Shown here piece by piece: positions 9,974 to 19,385 of a DNA stretch of 64,000 nucleotides (position 1 is its first letter; every line of letters begins with the position of its first letter). The notes beneath the pieces were generated by a model. That model did no database searches and was not told the DNA's origin. It worked only from the letters and a program-made list of their open reading frames with translations. Made by a program: the position numbers and the translations under genes. The stretch is from Holophagae bacterium (GTDB lineage: Bacteria > Acidobacteriota > Holophagae > Acanthopleuribacterales > Acanthopleuribacteraceae), in assembly GCA_030429565.1 (NCBI GenBank), contig JAUIFE010000011.1, positions 216,291 to 280,290 on the forward strand. Direction: 5' to 3'.

Positions 9974-10597
9974 GTGAGATTTATTTTGGCAATTTTTATT
10001 GGTGGCGGCTTTTTGTGCTACATGGGTTATCAAGAAGTTGTTTTGCGGGGCGTTGCAAAAGCTGAACCGCAAGCCCTAACCGTACAACAACTCATCAACG
10101 ATGGCATTGGTGAAAATGCCAATGTGAAATTGGAAGAATTTATTGTATGTGAATGGGCCTATATTTATAAAGGTGACGCCGGCGATATGGATACGGTTTG
10201 GGTGCCACTGATCCCGGTTAATGGTGCGTATCACCAAAAATTGATGGCGGCTTTTGACGAGAACGGCAACCAAATCGGCGATGTGCCACCGCTTGAGAAT
10301 GTGCGGGTGGTTTTGAAGAGTAGTGATATTGGCAACGAAACCGAATTGGGCCAATTGCAAGAGGCCCACACGATTACGGGCATGGTGATCAATGAAGTTG
10401 AATCAATGAGCGGTGAAGAGCTGGATTTGCTGCGCGAAAGTTATCCCCGTACCAATGCTTCCCAAATCCAATTGGTGGAACACAACCGTAAACCCAAGGG
10501 TTGGGGCGCTGTGTTGGGTTTCTTCGGCGGTGGTGGCGCGTTGATCGCGTTTGGCGGTTTCTTAACTTTGTCGAGTCTGCGCAGCGAAGACGATTAA
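9974..10597 (+). CDS. Two-TM membrane protein of unknown function
   Basis: The GTG start is preferred because a GGAGG ribosome binding site lies six bases upstream; the ATG two codons earlier is too close to that site. The protein has 207 residues. An N-terminal hydrophobic segment (residues 2-18) and a C-terminal one rich in Gly and Phe (about 175-200) flank a soluble domain of about 150 residues. The middle domain has no motif I know. The topology, with one helix at each end and an exposed central domain, resembles some uncharacterised proteins of predatory bacteria. Function unknown. Confidence 0.75.
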   Translation: MRFILAIFIGGGFLCYMGYQEVVLRGVAKAEPQALTVQQLINDGIGENANVKLEEFIVCEWAYIYKGDAGDMDTVWVPLIPVNGAYHQKLMAAFDENGNQIGDVPPLENVRVVLKSSDIGNETELGQLQEAHTITGMVINEVESMSGEELDLLRESYPRTNASQIQLVEHNRKPKGWGAVLGFFGGGGALIAFGGFLTLSSLRSEDD

Positions 10598-10640
10598 GTC
10601 CCGTGACCGCAAGGTCGTGAGTTCAAGTTGGTTTACATGA

Positions 10641-10678
10641 AAAAAGGCAGGGTCGGGTGACCCTGCCTTTCCCTTTTA
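10641..10678 (+). terminator. Rho-independent terminator
   Basis: GGCAGGGTC and GACCCTGCC form a nine-pair stem with a GGGT loop, followed by TTTCCCTTTT. The A-run on the left side could also let it act on minus-strand transcripts. Confidence 0.75.
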
Positions 10679-10734
10679 CCTAAATTGAGCGATTCTTGGC
10701 GGCGCCCGCGCATAATCTATTGGGCGACAACGTA

Positions 10735-10865
10735 CTGTGAAAATGCTCGCCGTACTTTACAAGTACGCGCCGTGCGCGACCCCGGTCCGCTTTTTCCAAC
10801 ACGTTTCGCACCAACATCTTGCGCGATTGCATCCACCCGAATCGCACTCTTTAGGTTTTAGGGTG
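10735..10865. repeat. Possible diverged intergenic repeat, copy 1
   Basis: This non-coding stretch shares several blocks in the same order with 20690-20815: CCCGGTCCGCTTTT, then a TTCGC block, then ACCCGAATC, GCGC/GCAC and CTTT, then TTTTAGG. The match is patchy. It may be a dispersed structured element or chance in GC-rich spacers. Confidence 0.25.
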
Positions 10866-10879
10866 TCGCTCTCATGCGA

Positions 10880-12595
10880 TTACGGGGTGTCAAGGCACAG
10901 TGTGTAACTCCCGCTACCGGAGTAGGATTCAACCTTCCAGTAGTAGTAACCGGCTGAGCCGTTGTAGCTAATGCTTTCGTTGGAGCTGGGTGACGTCGAC
11001 GAGGCCACGCGTTGCCAGCTACCGTTCCACTTATACAGGTACAGATCGAAATCCGTACCGTTGGGGCCGACCAAGGTGCCGCGATGAGGACCGCTGCCGG
11101 CATTGTAGTAAGTGCCGTTGGGTTGTGCGTCGCTGTCGTTGGCGCCGTTCAGGCTGCCGGTGTAGCTGGTGCCGGTGCAGTCGCCGCCGTCACCACCGTC
11201 GCCACCGTCGCCACCGTCGCCGCCGTCGCCGCCGTCTGTGCCGCCGATAGCGGCCAAAATGTTGATGCGTTTTTTACCGCTGTCACCGATTACACTGGCA
11301 CCGGTGTTTTTGAACAGGTTAACCACGGCGCTTTTGTTGCCGGCGTAACCGTTGTTGAAATCGAGCAGTTGGGCGATCATGCCGGCCGCCGCGGGGCAGG
11401 CCGATGAGGTGCCGCCCAAAGGCGCGGTACCACCGCCACAGCGCGCGCACATAACTTCTTCGGAAGGTGCGTAGAGATCCAGCACGGATGAGGTGTTGGT
11501 GTAGCAGGTGCGCTCGTCGACGAGACGGTTGTTGTCGCTGCAGTAGGCCGGTGGGAAAGGTGAATAGCCGGCGTTGTTTTGGTCCCATACAGAGCCGACG
11601 GAAATAACGTTGGAAGAGCAACTGGGTGATGCGGTTGACGAGGTCCAGCCGTCGTTACCGGAAGCCGCGACGACGATGATACCGTTGCTGAGCGCATTGC
11701 CCGCGGCGGTGTGAACGACGCCGCTGTTGCAACTGCCGTTGTAGCGACCGCCGCCAAGTGACATGCTGATGACGCGAATCGGGGCGCCGCCGCCAACACC
11801 GTTGCGGTTGGTGACGCACCAGTTAATGGCGGCCGCGATGTTGGAATCGTAGGCGTTGGGGAACACGACCAGCGCATAAATGTCCGATTGGGTTGCGTAG
11901 CGGCGCACGATCGAAGCGGTGCCGGTGCCGTGGTAGCAATCGTTCATGTTGCGCGAGTGAATGCTGTTGTTGTTGGATGAGAAGTTGTAGCCGCCTTTGA
12001 CGACGCTGTTGGGCAAGCTGGTGCTGCCGCCCAGTTCGGGGTGGAGCAGGTCGTAGTTGCTGTCGATTACCGCGACACCGACGCCGGCACCGGTATAGCC
12101 GCTGTTGGCGACTTGGGTTGAACCGGTTAGGTTACGGCCTTCAACCGTGAACATTTTGTTGAGGACGTCGAGCTCGACGGCGGCGACCTGTGGCATTTCG
12201 GCGAGGGTTTTGACGGTTTTGCGGGTGAGCGCGTAACCGGCGACGGCGTTTTGGTAGTCGAGCATTTGCACGACCTCAAACGGATCCTGGCCGTTCGTTT
12301 TGTTGAGGGTGGCCAAGCCGTTTTGACGCAGCGCGTCCATGAAGGCGATTTGCCCGGCCTGACAGGTTTCGGCAAGCTCTTCAGGCGATTGATCGGTGGT
12401 CGTAATTAAGCTGTTGCTTTTGAGTTGGACCACGACGCGAACGCCCGGGGTCGGGTCGGGATTGTCGTTTTTGTTGACCGCGATTCGGTCGAATTTATCA
12501 AAGATGCGTGGGTCGATCGTACCGGCGGCGGCCAGCCCGATGCTTGCAATTGTGAACAGTGATAGAAGCGTTAAGCGAGTTAAATATCGCAGCAT
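10880..12595 (-). CDS. Secreted subtilisin-like serine protease (S8)
   Basis: A 571-residue secreted endopeptidase with a signal peptide (LLSLFTIASIGLAAA) and an I9-like propeptide region (about 45-140). The S8 catalytic domain shows D178 in VAVIDSN, H222 in CYHGTGTAS and S397 in GTSSACP, so the triad is complete. A low-complexity linker of seven Gly-Gly-Asp units (about 455-475) leads to a C-terminal pre-peptidase-like (PPC) beta domain that often helps secretion or substrate binding and is removed later. A GGAGGAG ribosome binding site lies upstream of the ATG. It is a single-gene unit. The active enzyme is expected outside the cell. Confidence 0.93.
   Translation of the reverse strand: MLRYLTRLTLLSLFTIASIGLAAAGTIDPRIFDKFDRIAVNKNDNPDPTPGVRVVVQLKSNSLITTTDQSPEELAETCQAGQIAFMDALRQNGLATLNKTNGQDPFEVVQMLDYQNAVAGYALTRKTVKTLAEMPQVAAVELDVLNKMFTVEGRNLTGSTQVANSGYTGAGVGVAVIDSNYDLLHPELGGSTSLPNSVVKGGYNFSSNNNSIHSRNMNDCYHGTGTASIVRRYATQSDIYALVVFPNAYDSNIAAAINWCVTNRNGVGGGAPIRVISMSLGGGRYNGSCNSGVVHTAAGNALSNGIIVVAASGNDGWTSSTASPSCSSNVISVGSVWDQNNAGYSPFPPAYCSDNNRLVDERTCYTNTSSVLDLYAPSEEVMCARCGGGTAPLGGTSSACPAAAGMIAQLLDFNNGYAGNKSAVVNLFKNTGASVIGDSGKKRINILAAIGGTDGGDGGDGGDGGDGGDGGDCTGTSYTGSLNGANDSDAQPNGTYYNAGSGPHRGTLVGPNGTDFDLYLYKWNGSWQRVASSTSPSSNESISYNGSAGYYYWKVESYSGSGSYTLCLDTP
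11181..11236 (-). repeat. Nine-base tandem repeat coding for Gly-Gly-Asp units
   Basis: About six to seven near-identical 9-base units (CCGCCGTCG and CCACCGTCG on the plus strand) encode the interdomain linker of the subtilase. Unit count may vary between strains by slippage, always in frame. Confidence 0.8.
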
Positions 12596-12692
12596 AGCAA
12601 TCTCCTCCAGATTGGAAAGCTAAGCCCCGTGTTGTTATGAAATAAATCGACATAGAACCAACACGGTGGCAAAAGATGAATTGAAACCAAGG

Positions 12693-12818
12693 ACGGGCCT
12701 TTCGCGGTGAAGGCGCCGCGCAATCCTTTGGATTGGGGTGTCTTCGCCGTTCAGAGGGAAAGGCCCGTGTTGACTGTAAAGCGTTTACAGTCAGGCAAGT
12801 GGCCCCTACCACTTGCCT
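12693..12818. ncRNA. Three consecutive hairpins, candidate structured RNA or DNA element
   Basis: First hairpin: an 11-base arm ACGGGCCTTTC (12693-12703) pairs perfectly with 12758-12768. Inside it an eight-pair stem (12705-12712 with 12742-12749, one G-U) and a terminal CAATCC-TTT-GGATTG hairpin are nested. Second: TGACTGTAAA-GCG-TTTACAGTCA (12771-12793). Third: AGGCAAGTGG and CCACTTGCCT (12793-12818). None is followed by a T-tract, so they are poor terminators. A structured RNA, a protein-binding DNA element or a mobile-element remnant are all possible. The strand of any transcript is unknown. Confidence 0.4.
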
Positions 12819-13212
12819 CGCGGTAAACGGGGAATGGACGGGTTGGGGGTCACGCTTTCGGTGCCGAACGCTGCTGCCGGTTTCAGAGGGATGGGCGCAG
12901 AGGCCGGCCGGCACGCTCGCGGCGCAGTGCCAACAGGGGCGTTGCTTCGATCGGCGCCGTCGCGGCATTCACCGCTGCAGGAGGCACGGTAAAAACCACC
13001 CGGGTGGGCCGAACAGGCCGCGGCCATGCTTCGGGGTCGACGGGGTGGCCGCGGTCGAGGCGGCCGAGTGTCAGGTCCGAAGGAAAGCGTGGGATGAATT
13101 GTGAGGGCTAACTGTGGTGGCCGACGGTGGAAGCCGACCTTGGTGACGGGGCGCCGCGAAGTGCGAAAGGCGTCGATCGTCGTCTAGGGTGATGGTCACC
13201 CAATTGATGAAA

Positions 13213-13510
13213 TCAGAGTATTGTCAATGGCTGTGAGGATGGGCGTCGGGCATCGTCTACCCGGAAAAGGACCAATGCGTTGAAGTGCTTGGGGTTCAGG
13301 TCGGTGCCGCTGCAATCGGCGAAGAACCAAACCATCGACGTTGGGGAAAACCCTCGTGTCGTTGCGATGTCCTGACAAACACAGCTTCCCTCTGAAAAAA
13401 GCGGCTCATCGGTCATCGTGATGAATGGTAAAAAAGCGTCGGCACATATCGCTGCCGTACTGAATGCCCTCAATCTACCCAAGCCCCAAAAGCGTGTCAA
13501 CTATAAAAGT
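13213..13510 (-). CDS. Doubtful small hypothetical protein
   Basis: An open frame of about 95-98 residues with Cys and Trp (FADCSG, NPKHFNALVLFRVDD) reads more like a protein than the other frames here. It could start at a TTG near 13503. There is no clear ribosome binding site or signal peptide, and no family is recognised. It may be a remnant. Confidence 0.2.
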
Positions 13511-13625
13511 TTACCTATGTTTTAAACAATCTTTACAAAGTGGCGATTTAGCTGGGTTTTAGGCCTTATGGAAATGATGAATGTGAAGGTAAGGTGTTTC
13601 TTTTGCGTAGTTTAGTGTTCTGGCG

Positions 13626-13652
13626 AAAAAAAGGGCACCCTTGTAGGTGCCC
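13626..13652 (-). terminator. Rho-independent terminator of the metzincin protease gene
   Basis: On the minus strand GGGCACC and GGTGCCC arms are followed by seven T, about 90 bases after the stop of the minus-strand protease gene ending at 13744. Confidence 0.8.
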
Positions 13653-13743
13653 CTGTTTGGAAGTGTTGAAATGTAAAATTCACCACATTTTACGCGGGTG
13701 ACCGCCTTGTGCCGGCAGCCAACCTATGGGTGCCACGCGCGAT

Positions 13744-16700
13744 TTACCAATTGCCTTGCGCAATCACCGACGAGCGGCCGTCGGCGTTGTAGCTGCGCAG
13801 GAGGGTGCTCAGCAGCGTGCCCGGCGCACTGGTCAGGGTTAGCGTTTTGCTGCCAAGATCCACGCCGGGGAACAGCGTGGTCAGCGCGACATCCAGGCCC
13901 TCCGTGCCTTGCAACGTGATCGTCTCGCTCGCGACCTCACCGCCGTTCTCGTCACTTAGGTGGGCCGTGACGTCAAGGGTTTGGCCACGGTAGAAGCCGG
14001 TAAGGTAAAGCGTCGCCGCGGTGGTTGTCGCGCTCAGGTCGAACTGGGCGTTGTCGATCATGTCGAAGAGTACCGGGAGCGCGGTGAAGGCCGGGGCGCG
14101 GGCGCCGCTGCCGACGTCATCGAAGAAGGTAACCGAAACAAAAATGGCGTCGGTTGCCGAGAAAAACACCGAAACATCGCCGGGCAAATCGGTTAATTCA
14201 GATGCGGTCAGGCGCAGTGTGCTGTACGGCGTCACGGTCCAAAGCTTGCGCACGCCGCTTGGGTTATCGGCGTTGGATGCAATGCCGAACACCGAGACCG
14301 GGGTCGGCGTGCCGTTGTGCAAGTTGACCACCAAATTGCGATCCGTGCCCAAAGGTAACAAACCCGCGCTCGGTTGGCCGTAAACCATCAAGCCGCGTGC
14401 CATGCCCATTTCAGCCCAGCCCTCGAAGCGGAAGCTGTTGGCGCTGAGCCGTTTGCCTTCATCAATACGGGCGCGTACGGTGAGTTCGGCAGCGGCGTCA
14501 AGATCAGGCCACAGGTCGCTGATCAAGACCGCTTCGGGCGCAGCGCCGCTTAAGCCGATATCTTGCGTGCCCAGCAAAGTGCCGGCCGCGTCCCTGGCCG
14601 TTAAAGTCACCGTTGACGGCCCTTCGCCGTCGGGCGCACTCAAGGCCAAGGCGCTGTGACGGTTGAGGCCGGGGAACATTTGTTTGTTGGGGAGGCGCTT
14701 GTACCAATCGGCACGGACCGCTGCACGGGCGCCCGCCGAGGGGCCCGCTAGGTTGACCACCTCGCTCGCCATGGTGACTTGGTCGCCGTAGCTGTACAGA
14801 CCTAAGCTGAAGCGATCAAGCGTTGGAAAGAGGGTGTTGATGTCCAGATCGCGGCGCTCGCCCGGTTGCAGGACCCAGGCTGCGCTCTGTTCACCTTGGG
14901 CCGACACCGCCCGCAGGACGACTTCTGTTTCAATCGACTGGTCGTTGCGCAAGCTGACCGTGCTTTGGAAACGCGCGTTTTTGACGATCCAGGGGAAATG
15001 GTAGCGCAAGGGCGGCATGGCATTGCCGCTGCACTCCGTGATCATGCGATCGGTGTCGAGAAGCGTTGATCGGGTGTTGCGTTCAGCCAGTTCTGCCAGC
15101 CGTGCACAGTTGGTGGCGGATGGGATAAACGGGTTGTTGCGCAGATCGATTTCTTGAGCCTGGAAGTAATCGTTGGCTGGAATCTCAGGGATCTCGCGGA
15201 GGGCGTTGCCGTTGAGGTTCACATGAAACAACAGCTCTGGCAGCCCGCCGATGGTTTCGATTTGGTTGTCGGCCGCGTCGAGAATGGTCAAGCGAAAGGT
15301 TTTTTGACGCAAATCCGGCAAAGCGCGCAAACGGTTTTGGGCGACATACAGCTCGCTAAAAAACGGCATGTCGTCGAAATCGGGCAGGCTTTGGATGTGA
15401 TTTTGGGTGAAGACCAAGTCGGAGATCATGCGCAACGAAGTTGTGGCGCTAATGTCTTCGATTAAGTTGTCCGTCATGGTCAAAATCGTCAGGTTGGCGG
15501 GCAGTGGCGGCAACTCACGGATTTCGTTGTTGCTCAGGTCTAGGTAGCGCAGGTTCACTAATTGGTCGATGCCGGTGATATCTCTAATCTCTTGCCCGAC
15601 CGCCGAAAAGCTGGTGAGACCACGTGCTTCACTTTGGGAAATCCGGCCGTCTTCGTTGGTGTCGGCGGCGGCTAGTACCGCTTGGTGCAGGGCCGGGTCG
15701 GCAAAGGTCACGTAGCGTGTATCGCATGGTAGAAAACCACCGTTCCCGATCGGTGTCAGCACCAGTTCATTAAAAGGATGCGCTTTGTAAAAGGAAATGC
15801 GGTCGCAGTTATCGGGCGCCAGCGGGTTGTTGGCGAGGTTGAGAGTCGCCAGGTTGGGCGGTAACCACCAGGGCAACTGTTGGATGGCGTTGTTGGGTGC
15901 CTGCAACTCAACCAAGTTTACCAACAGGTGAATGCCGCTCAGGTCGACCACGCCGCTGCCGCTGATATCCAGGCGCAACACTTGTTCGGCTTCGGCGTGG
16001 GTGAGTTTGCCGTCTTGGTTGCCGTCGTAGGTGCTGAGCAGGACTTGCTTTAAAACGGGGTCGGGGAAGATTAAAGCGTCTTCGCGGCCGTAGAACGTGT
16101 CGCCGGCGGCAAGCGTCGCGGCGATGTGTGCGCTGTTTTGCGGGTGGAAGCGCGGTTGCAGGCTACCGCCGGTTTGGAAGTTACAGTAACTCATGATCGT
16201 GCCGCCGCCGGCGGGGATATCACCGCGTAAGCTCGCACACCGATCAATCGGCGGGTTGAAATCGTGGGTATGGCGAGCGCCGAGGCTGTGGCCGATTTCG
16301 TGACCGATCAGGTTGGTATCGCCCAGGATCAAAGTGTCACTGAACAGGCCGCCGGTCATGGGCACGCGGCCGTAGCCCCAGTTGCGGTTGCCGACGCCGC
16401 CGGTGTAGGCCGAGCCGGAGCTGCCGCGACCGAGCAGTTGAAAAGCGATGTGGCGTTGCACCAGGAACTTGCCGTTGGCGGGTTCGAGCCAGTGACGGCG
16501 AAAGGCCGGCAGGCCGTTACCCCAGGGGGTGCTGTCGGTGTAAACGCGCAGATAGGTGAGGCGAATCTCGACGTTGAGATCGGTGGCGAAAACGGCATTG
16601 ACCGCCGCCAGGTTTTCGAGGACCCCTTCCAGAACCAAATCGGCGTCCTGACCGAAGTTGCGATAAAGCGCGATGTCGGTTTCGACCGCCAAATCGATGA

Positions 16701-17193
16701 CGGTGCGACCGTCTTTTTTGGCGACCCGGGTGGTGTCGGTTTTGCCCACATCGGGCGAGGCAAGGGCGGGTGCGACGACGTCGTCACAGGCGAACATGCC
16801 CGCGTCGGCGGTTTGATAAACGACATGGCCGTCGCGCCACTGCACCAGCCATGTTTGCCGGCGATCGCGCAAAAAGCCGCGATAGTGTTGGTCGCCGCGT
16901 CGACTTAGGAACAACAGTTCGCCTTGCTTGCCGACCGCGCGGTAATAGGCGTGGTTCGGGATTGTCAGCGCCTCGGATTTCGCGGCGCTTTGAACGTAAA
17001 GCGCGGGCTGGGACGCGGTAACTTGGATAGGTGACCAAGTTAAATCGACCGCGCCTTGCGGGGTTGGAAACGCATGTAGGATGGGGTCGCCCTGCTTTCC
17101 GGTGAGGAAGCGACCTTCGTATGGGTAAACGCCGGCTGTTTGGGGAGGTGCGGCGTTGATGAGGCTCATTAGACTGAAAAGGAATAAAATCAT
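13744..17193 (-). CDS. Large secreted metzincin protease with EF-hand-like and LRR segments
   Basis: The ATG at 17193 follows an AAGGTGG ribosome binding site and opens a signal peptide (MILFLFSLMSLINAA). The protein has 1149 residues. The protease domain has HEIGHSLGARH (H298, E299, H302, H308) and the Met-turn IMSYC, the reprolysin-like (M12B) metzincin pattern. Two calcium-loop-like segments (DGNQDGKLTHAEA and DTNEDGRISQSEA), each followed by leucine-rich repeats (LRYLDLSNNEIRELPPLP-type), occupy about 375-720. The C-terminal 400 residues are tandem beta-sandwich-like units with a recurring PG...LFP pattern. The expected role is extracellular protein degradation, with LRRs for substrate or surface binding. 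It is probably transcribed alone. Pairing this protease with bacterial LRRs is uncommon. Confidence 0.9.
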   Translation of the reverse strand: MILFLFSLMSLINAAPPQTAGVYPYEGRFLTGKQGDPILHAFPTPQGAVDLTWSPIQVTASQPALYVQSAAKSEALTIPNHAYYRAVGKQGELLFLSRRGDQHYRGFLRDRRQTWLVQWRDGHVVYQTADAGMFACDDVVAPALASPDVGKTDTTRVAKKDGRTVIDLAVETDIALYRNFGQDADLVLEGVLENLAAVNAVFATDLNVEIRLTYLRVYTDSTPWGNGLPAFRRHWLEPANGKFLVQRHIAFQLLGRGSSGSAYTGGVGNRNWGYGRVPMTGGLFSDTLILGDTNLIGHEIGHSLGARHTHDFNPPIDRCASLRGDIPAGGGTIMSYCNFQTGGSLQPRFHPQNSAHIAATLAAGDTFYGREDALIFPDPVLKQVLLSTYDGNQDGKLTHAEAEQVLRLDISGSGVVDLSGIHLLVNLVELQAPNNAIQQLPWWLPPNLATLNLANNPLAPDNCDRISFYKAHPFNELVLTPIGNGGFLPCDTRYVTFADPALHQAVLAAADTNEDGRISQSEARGLTSFSAVGQEIRDITGIDQLVNLRYLDLSNNEIRELPPLPANLTILTMTDNLIEDISATTSLRMISDLVFTQNHIQSLPDFDDMPFFSELYVAQNRLRALPDLRQKTFRLTILDAADNQIETIGGLPELLFHVNLNGNALREIPEIPANDYFQAQEIDLRNNPFIPSATNCARLAELAERNTRSTLLDTDRMITECSGNAMPPLRYHFPWIVKNARFQSTVSLRNDQSIETEVVLRAVSAQGEQSAAWVLQPGERRDLDINTLFPTLDRFSLGLYSYGDQVTMASEVVNLAGPSAGARAAVRADWYKRLPNKQMFPGLNRHSALALSAPDGEGPSTVTLTARDAAGTLLGTQDIGLSGAAPEAVLISDLWPDLDAAAELTVRARIDEGKRLSANSFRFEGWAEMGMARGLMVYGQPSAGLLPLGTDRNLVVNLHNGTPTPVSVFGIASNADNPSGVRKLWTVTPYSTLRLTASELTDLPGDVSVFFSATDAIFVSVTFFDDVGSGARAPAFTALPVLFDMIDNAQFDLSATTTAATLYLTGFYRGQTLDVTAHLSDENGGEVASETITLQGTEGLDVALTTLFPGVDLGSKTLTLTSAPGTLLSTLLRSYNADGRSSVIAQGNW

Positions 17194-17819
17194 TTGAAGA
17201 ACCACCTTTTATAGAAGAACTGATCAAAGGCCTTGTCACAGGTATCGCTTGGGCTGCGCAGCGGAAGCAGGCACGGCGGCGGGTCGCGTTCGGGACTGAC
17301 CCGGGACGGCGAGCGTCGCAACCTGACCCCTGTGTTCGGCACGCAAACGTTAGGGACCCATGAGCCGACAAGGGGCGGTGCATCCGAGCAGGCACGGCCA
17401 CAACCGGATTGGTGCCGGGCGCTGCACGACGGTGACATGGCTTTGAGAACGGTAAGAAAGGTAAACGGCGGAAACCCGCCTGCCTCGCTGAGTGAAGCGT
17501 GACGGCCTGGGCATAGAACCCAATCGTGAGTGGCCGCGTCGCCAGGGCGAGGGATCAAGGTGCACAGTCATTAGGTGAATCGGTAGAACACCCATGAATA
17601 CCATGGTTAAATCCAGGGGTTAAGGCTGGGTGAGGTTGGATTTTTGGGAAAAGCGGTATTTTCGGAAAAATTCGCATGAGAAGTATTGATGATCCGAGAA
17701 TATTGTTTCGCTTTTCTCTTTCTCTTGCACCCAAACTTTTACCTATCATACACCGCTCGACCTTGAATCGTGCGCCAAAGTCGTCGCGTTAGTGGGGTTC
17801 CTGCGCCGGCCATTTTCAA
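17194..17819. other. Spacer upstream of the metzincin protease gene
   Basis: About 630 bases. The part near 17200-17300 should hold the protease promoter. Two weak frames exist on the two strands, but neither has protein-like composition or a ribosome binding site. I see no RNA gene. Confidence 0.4.
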
Positions 17820-19385
17820 TTAAGTGGTCGGCTCTGTCGCGGCCAGGTGTGCGTCCAGGCGTGCGCGCCAGTCGCCTTCGGTGTCGAGGTCCAGGTGCGC
17901 TTCTTCCGGGCTGAACGGCTCCCAATGCGCCTGTTGTGCCTCGAGCAGGTCGGCGCCTGCGTCGGAAATATCGTTGCGGCGTGCGTTCAAACGGGTAATG
18001 AGCACTTCGCGTTTGGCGTGGCAGTGAACAAGGGTGACGGGCACGCCGAAATGGGTCACTGCCGCGCGCGCCTGAGCACGCTGTTCGCGTCGATCAAATT
18101 TGGCGTCCAATATCACGGCGAAACCGGCGTCGAGTACGCGCGCCGCGTCCGCGGCAAGGCGCGCATAAGTGCGCCTTGTCATGGCCTCACTGTAGATCTC
18201 GGCATCGCCTTTGCTATCGCAATCGATGCCTGCCAAATGTTTGCGCAGCGCATCCGAACGCAGGTGAATCGCCGGTGTGCGCCGACCTAAGTAGGCGCCG
18301 ACCGTCGATTTTCCTGAACCCGACAGCCCGCACAGGATAAAAACGCGCCGAGGTCGTGGTAGGGTGATGCGGTAAGCCAAGTCAAAAAAGTGCGTCGCCT
18401 TGGCTTCTTTTTCAGCGCGGTCACCGGCGTTTTGATCCGTGTTTTCCGTCATTAGGGCGTAGACCTTGGCGCGCACCATTGCACGTAAGTTTAGGTAGAA
18501 GGGCAGGAGCGTCAGGCCCGCGATATCGTTGCTGCGTTCCAGCCAGGCGTTGAGAAAGGCGAAGGCCAGGTCGCTGCGATTGCGGTTTTCCAGGTCCATG
18601 ACCATGAAAGCCGCGTCGTAGAGGATGTCGATGATGCTGAATGCTTCGTTAAACTCAATACAATCAAAGGGATAAACTTCATCTTCATAGCGACAAACGT
18701 TGTTGAGGTGCAAATCGCCGTGACATTGACGGACGAACCCATCGCGCACGCGGTCGGCAAACAGGGGCGCTTGCTGGGTGGTGATTCTTTGGCAGAAGGC
18801 CTCGATCGCCTGTTGTTGCTCGGCGCTGAACAGGCGGCCGCGAAAGGGTTCACAGGTTTTGAAGTTTTCCTGGACGACCTTAAGGACAGCGTCACGCGAG
18901 CCGTAGGTCGCTGCTTTGGCCGGATCTTGCGCCGCGTCGGCGTGAATGGCGGCCAAACGATGCCCCAAGCGCACCAGATGGTCGCTTTCGAGGCGCCCGG
19001 CCACGAACATGTGGCTGAACAGGTTGCGCTCGTCAAACCGGCGCATTTTGACGGCGTGCTCGACGATCTTGCCATGCTCGCCCAAGGAAAACCCATGCGC
19101 ACCGAAGCGAATCGGCACAACCTCAAGGTAAAGCGCCGGCGCATAGGCGCGATTGCGTTCGAGTTCCAGCAGGCAGTAGTGACGGCGTTGGCTGAGGGTG
19201 CTGAAGTCGAGAAACTCGAATTGAACGGGTCGTTTGACCTTGTAGGCGAAAGGGCCACTGAGGAAAACGGTGGATATGTGGGTTTGAATCACTTGCACTG
19301 GTGCATGCACGGCATGGGGGTAAAAGCTGGTTTGGCGCATGGCCCTCAAAATGGGGTCCTGGTCCGCCTCGGCATGACGGGTCAT
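17820..19385 (-). CDS. APH-like kinase fused to P-loop kinase
   Basis: The start at 19385 has a GAGGT ribosome binding site and gives 521 residues beginning MTRHAEADQDPI. The N-terminal part (about 1-330) matches the aminoglycoside-phosphotransferase fold, with QCHGDLHLNN as catalytic loop and FDCIEFNEAF holding the metal-binding Asp. The C-terminal part (about 345-521) is a P-loop kinase with GLSGSGKST and a gluconate-kinase-like layout. This fusion is a known family of uncharacterised bacterial proteins (COG2187/COG0645 type). The substrate is unknown. It stands alone and is probably cytoplasmic, since no signal peptide is seen. Confidence 0.85.
   Translation of the reverse strand: MTRHAEADQDPILRAMRQTSFYPHAVHAPVQVIQTHISTVFLSGPFAYKVKRPVQFEFLDFSTLSQRRHYCLLELERNRAYAPALYLEVVPIRFGAHGFSLGEHGKIVEHAVKMRRFDERNLFSHMFVAGRLESDHLVRLGHRLAAIHADAAQDPAKAATYGSRDAVLKVVQENFKTCEPFRGRLFSAEQQQAIEAFCQRITTQQAPLFADRVRDGFVRQCHGDLHLNNVCRYEDEVYPFDCIEFNEAFSIIDILYDAAFMVMDLENRNRSDLAFAFLNAWLERSNDIAGLTLLPFYLNLRAMVRAKVYALMTENTDQNAGDRAEKEAKATHFFDLAYRITLPRPRRVFILCGLSGSGKSTVGAYLGRRTPAIHLRSDALRKHLAGIDCDSKGDAEIYSEAMTRRTYARLAADAARVLDAGFAVILDAKFDRREQRAQARAAVTHFGVPVTLVHCHAKREVLITRLNARRNDISDAGADLLEAQQAHWEPFSPEEAHLDLDTEGDWRARLDAHLAATEPTT

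Larger units (their letters stand above)
12596..13743. other. Long spacer between two protease genes
   Basis: About 1.1 kb without a confident gene. The part next to the subtilase should hold its promoter. A cluster of three hairpins lies at 12693-12818, a weak small frame at 13213-13510, and the terminator of the downstream protease near 13640. The rest shows no recognisable feature. Confidence 0.5.

Noticed and set aside
11181..11236. Short tandem repeats that could look like a CRISPR array
   Set aside because: The unit is nine bases without spacers and codes for Gly-Gly-Asp inside the subtilase.
16264..16908. Plus-strand frame of 214 codons
   Set aside because: It is antisense to the metzincin protease domain; its Ala/Gly/Val-rich composition is a shadow of the codon bias.
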